Part shown: in pieces, positions 63,406 through 64,000 of the stretch | Position numbering within the stretch: the stretch's first letter is position 1 | Layout of the letters: each line of letters begins with the position of its first letter | Source of the DNA: CAVPUA01 sp963828015 | GTDB taxonomy: Bacteria > Actinomycetota > Actinomycetes > Mycobacteriales > Jatrophihabitantaceae | Assembly: GCA_963828015.1 (NCBI GenBank) | Contig: CAWHCD010000004.1 | Span: 1,054,001-1,118,000 of the forward strand | Direction: 5' to 3' | Length of the DNA: 64,000 nt | Program-made: the position numbers and the translations under genes | The notes under the pieces: model-generated | Told to the model about the DNA's origin: nothing | Seen by the model: only the letters and a program-made list of their open reading frames with translations | Databases searched by the model: none

Positions 63406-64000
63406 CCGGGCTGCGGGTCATCGTCGAGGCCGACGGCGGCTCGCGCGGCAATCCCGGCCCAGCCGGCTACGGCTCGGTCGTGTTCGACGCCCAGACCCAT
63501 GCCGTGTTGGCTGAGCGGTTCGAGTCGATCGGAATCGAGACCAACAACGTCGCCGAGTACAGCGGCCTGATCGCCGGGCTGCAGGCCGCGCAGGAACTCG
63601 GCGCGACCTCGGTGGCCGTCCGCATGGACTCCAAGCTGGTGATCGAGCAGATGTCCGGGCGCTGGCAGGTCAAGCATCCCTCAATGCGGCCCTTGGCCCG
63701 CCAGGCCTCGGCCCTGCTGGCCGGGTTCGAGGAAGTGACGCTGGAGTGGATACCGCGCGAGCAGAACAAGCACGCCGATCGCCTGGCCAACCAGGCGATG
63801 GACGAGGCCGCTGGGGTCAGGCCCCGTTCCTCGTCGGCCGCTGATCGCGCGCGTCCGGCCGAGCCCGTGCAGGCGATGCTGACCTGGTCGGTCCCCGAGG
63901 GGGAGCCCACCCGGCTCCTCCTGGTCCGCCACGGCCGCACCGCGCACACGGCCGAGCGGCTCTTCTCCGGCCAGAACGATCAGCCGCTGGACGCCGAGGG
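63402..64000 (+). CDS. Bifunctional RNase H/acid phosphatase (partial, runs off the window)
   Basis: Starts at GTG 63402 in GTGA overlap with the previous stop; 199 full codons are visible. The RNase H type I domain has its acidic residues in VEADGGSRGNPGPAGYG (Asp), VAEYSGLIAGL (Glu) and RMDSKLVIEQM (Asp), then WIPREQNKHADRLANQAM. After a linker (about 140-170) the histidine-phosphatase domain begins with LLLVRHGRTAHTAERLFSG. M. tuberculosis Rv2228c has the same fusion; its phosphatase half acts in cobalamin-related metabolism. The 3' end is missing. Confidence 0.92.
   Translation, partial: MTGLRVIVEADGGSRGNPGPAGYGSVVFDAQTHAVLAERFESIGIETNNVAEYSGLIAGLQAAQELGATSVAVRMDSKLVIEQMSGRWQVKHPSMRPLARQASALLAGFEEVTLEWIPREQNKHADRLANQAMDEAAGVRPRSSSAADRARPAEPVQAMLTWSVPEGEPTRLLLVRHGRTAHTAERLFSGQNDQPLDAE

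Overview
The window is high-GC actinobacterial chromosome. It carries a mycothiol-dependent formaldehyde dehydrogenase, coenzyme F420 genes (fbiA, fbiB), many GTG starts and ATGA/GTGA overlaps. Several gene orders are familiar from Mycobacterium or Streptomyces: methyltransferase/sigE/anti-sigma/htrA/tatB; pucR-type regulator/fabD/fabH/acpP/fabF/DUF3145; aceE/DUF3052/ahpE; Zn-ribbon protein/RNase H-phosphatase. I cannot name the genus; a Frankiales- or Sporichthyales-like lineage is a guess.

Layout. 1-16281 is a surface-polysaccharide locus: end of rmlB, rmlD, an ABC exporter (wzm/wzt), three methyltransferases, two RgpF-type rhamnan-synthesis proteins (one fused to a WbsX/GH99-like domain), a polyprenol-phosphate glycosyltransferase, a PIG-V-like mannosyltransferase, GT4, two GT2 enzymes, a flippase-like membrane protein and a GDP-mannose-type pyrophosphorylase. 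The first about 9.1 kb is full of single-base insertions that break every gene, while homology continues across frames; I read this as sequence error, not decay. 16274-23623 holds a DNA glycosylase, MarR regulator, serine hydrolase, the F420 genes (fbiB is fused to a NUDIX domain), DUF4031, an O-methyltransferase and a PLP decarboxylase. 23737-26795 is the sigE envelope-stress operon, followed by a 389-bp non-coding stretch with DnaA-box-like repeats, a possible small RNA and a strong terminator. 27185-40385 holds fluoride channels, mscR, DUF3145, the fatty-acid synthase II operon with its regulator, a PHP protein, pirin, aceE, DUF3052, ahpE and tRNA-Val.

40443-45517 has a MerR/SDR pair with a readable operator, then an ECF sigma/RskA system whose promoter motif (GCATCCG-N16-CGTA) occurs three times: divergently between a secreted protein gene and the sigma gene, and again before a DUF4397/class F sortase operon. 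45564-50311 includes a nitrobindin-like protein and an ECF41 sigma factor diverging from a carboxymuconolactone-decarboxylase-like gene through a shared promoter. 50439-56734 looks like a lipid or steroid catabolic group (enoyl-CoA hydratase, CaiB transferase, SMP-30 protein, SDR, ferredoxin, P450, TetR). 56879-64000 holds a CMD-like protein, DUF1269, a SulP transporter, a HAD/APH-like pair, a NIF3 protein, a coiled-coil Zn-ribbon protein and the start of RNase H/phosphatase.

The most notable signals are the self-contained ECF-RskA-DUF4397-sortase regulon with a palindromic bidirectional promoter, a 16-bp hairpin inside the sortase gene, the CofE-NUDIX fusion, and the unusual non-coding locus after tatB. 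Occasional single-base insertions also break genes elsewhere (near 18.4, 18.6, 29.0-29.5, 30.2-30.4, 35.7, 36.3, 58.4-59.1 and 61.8 kb).
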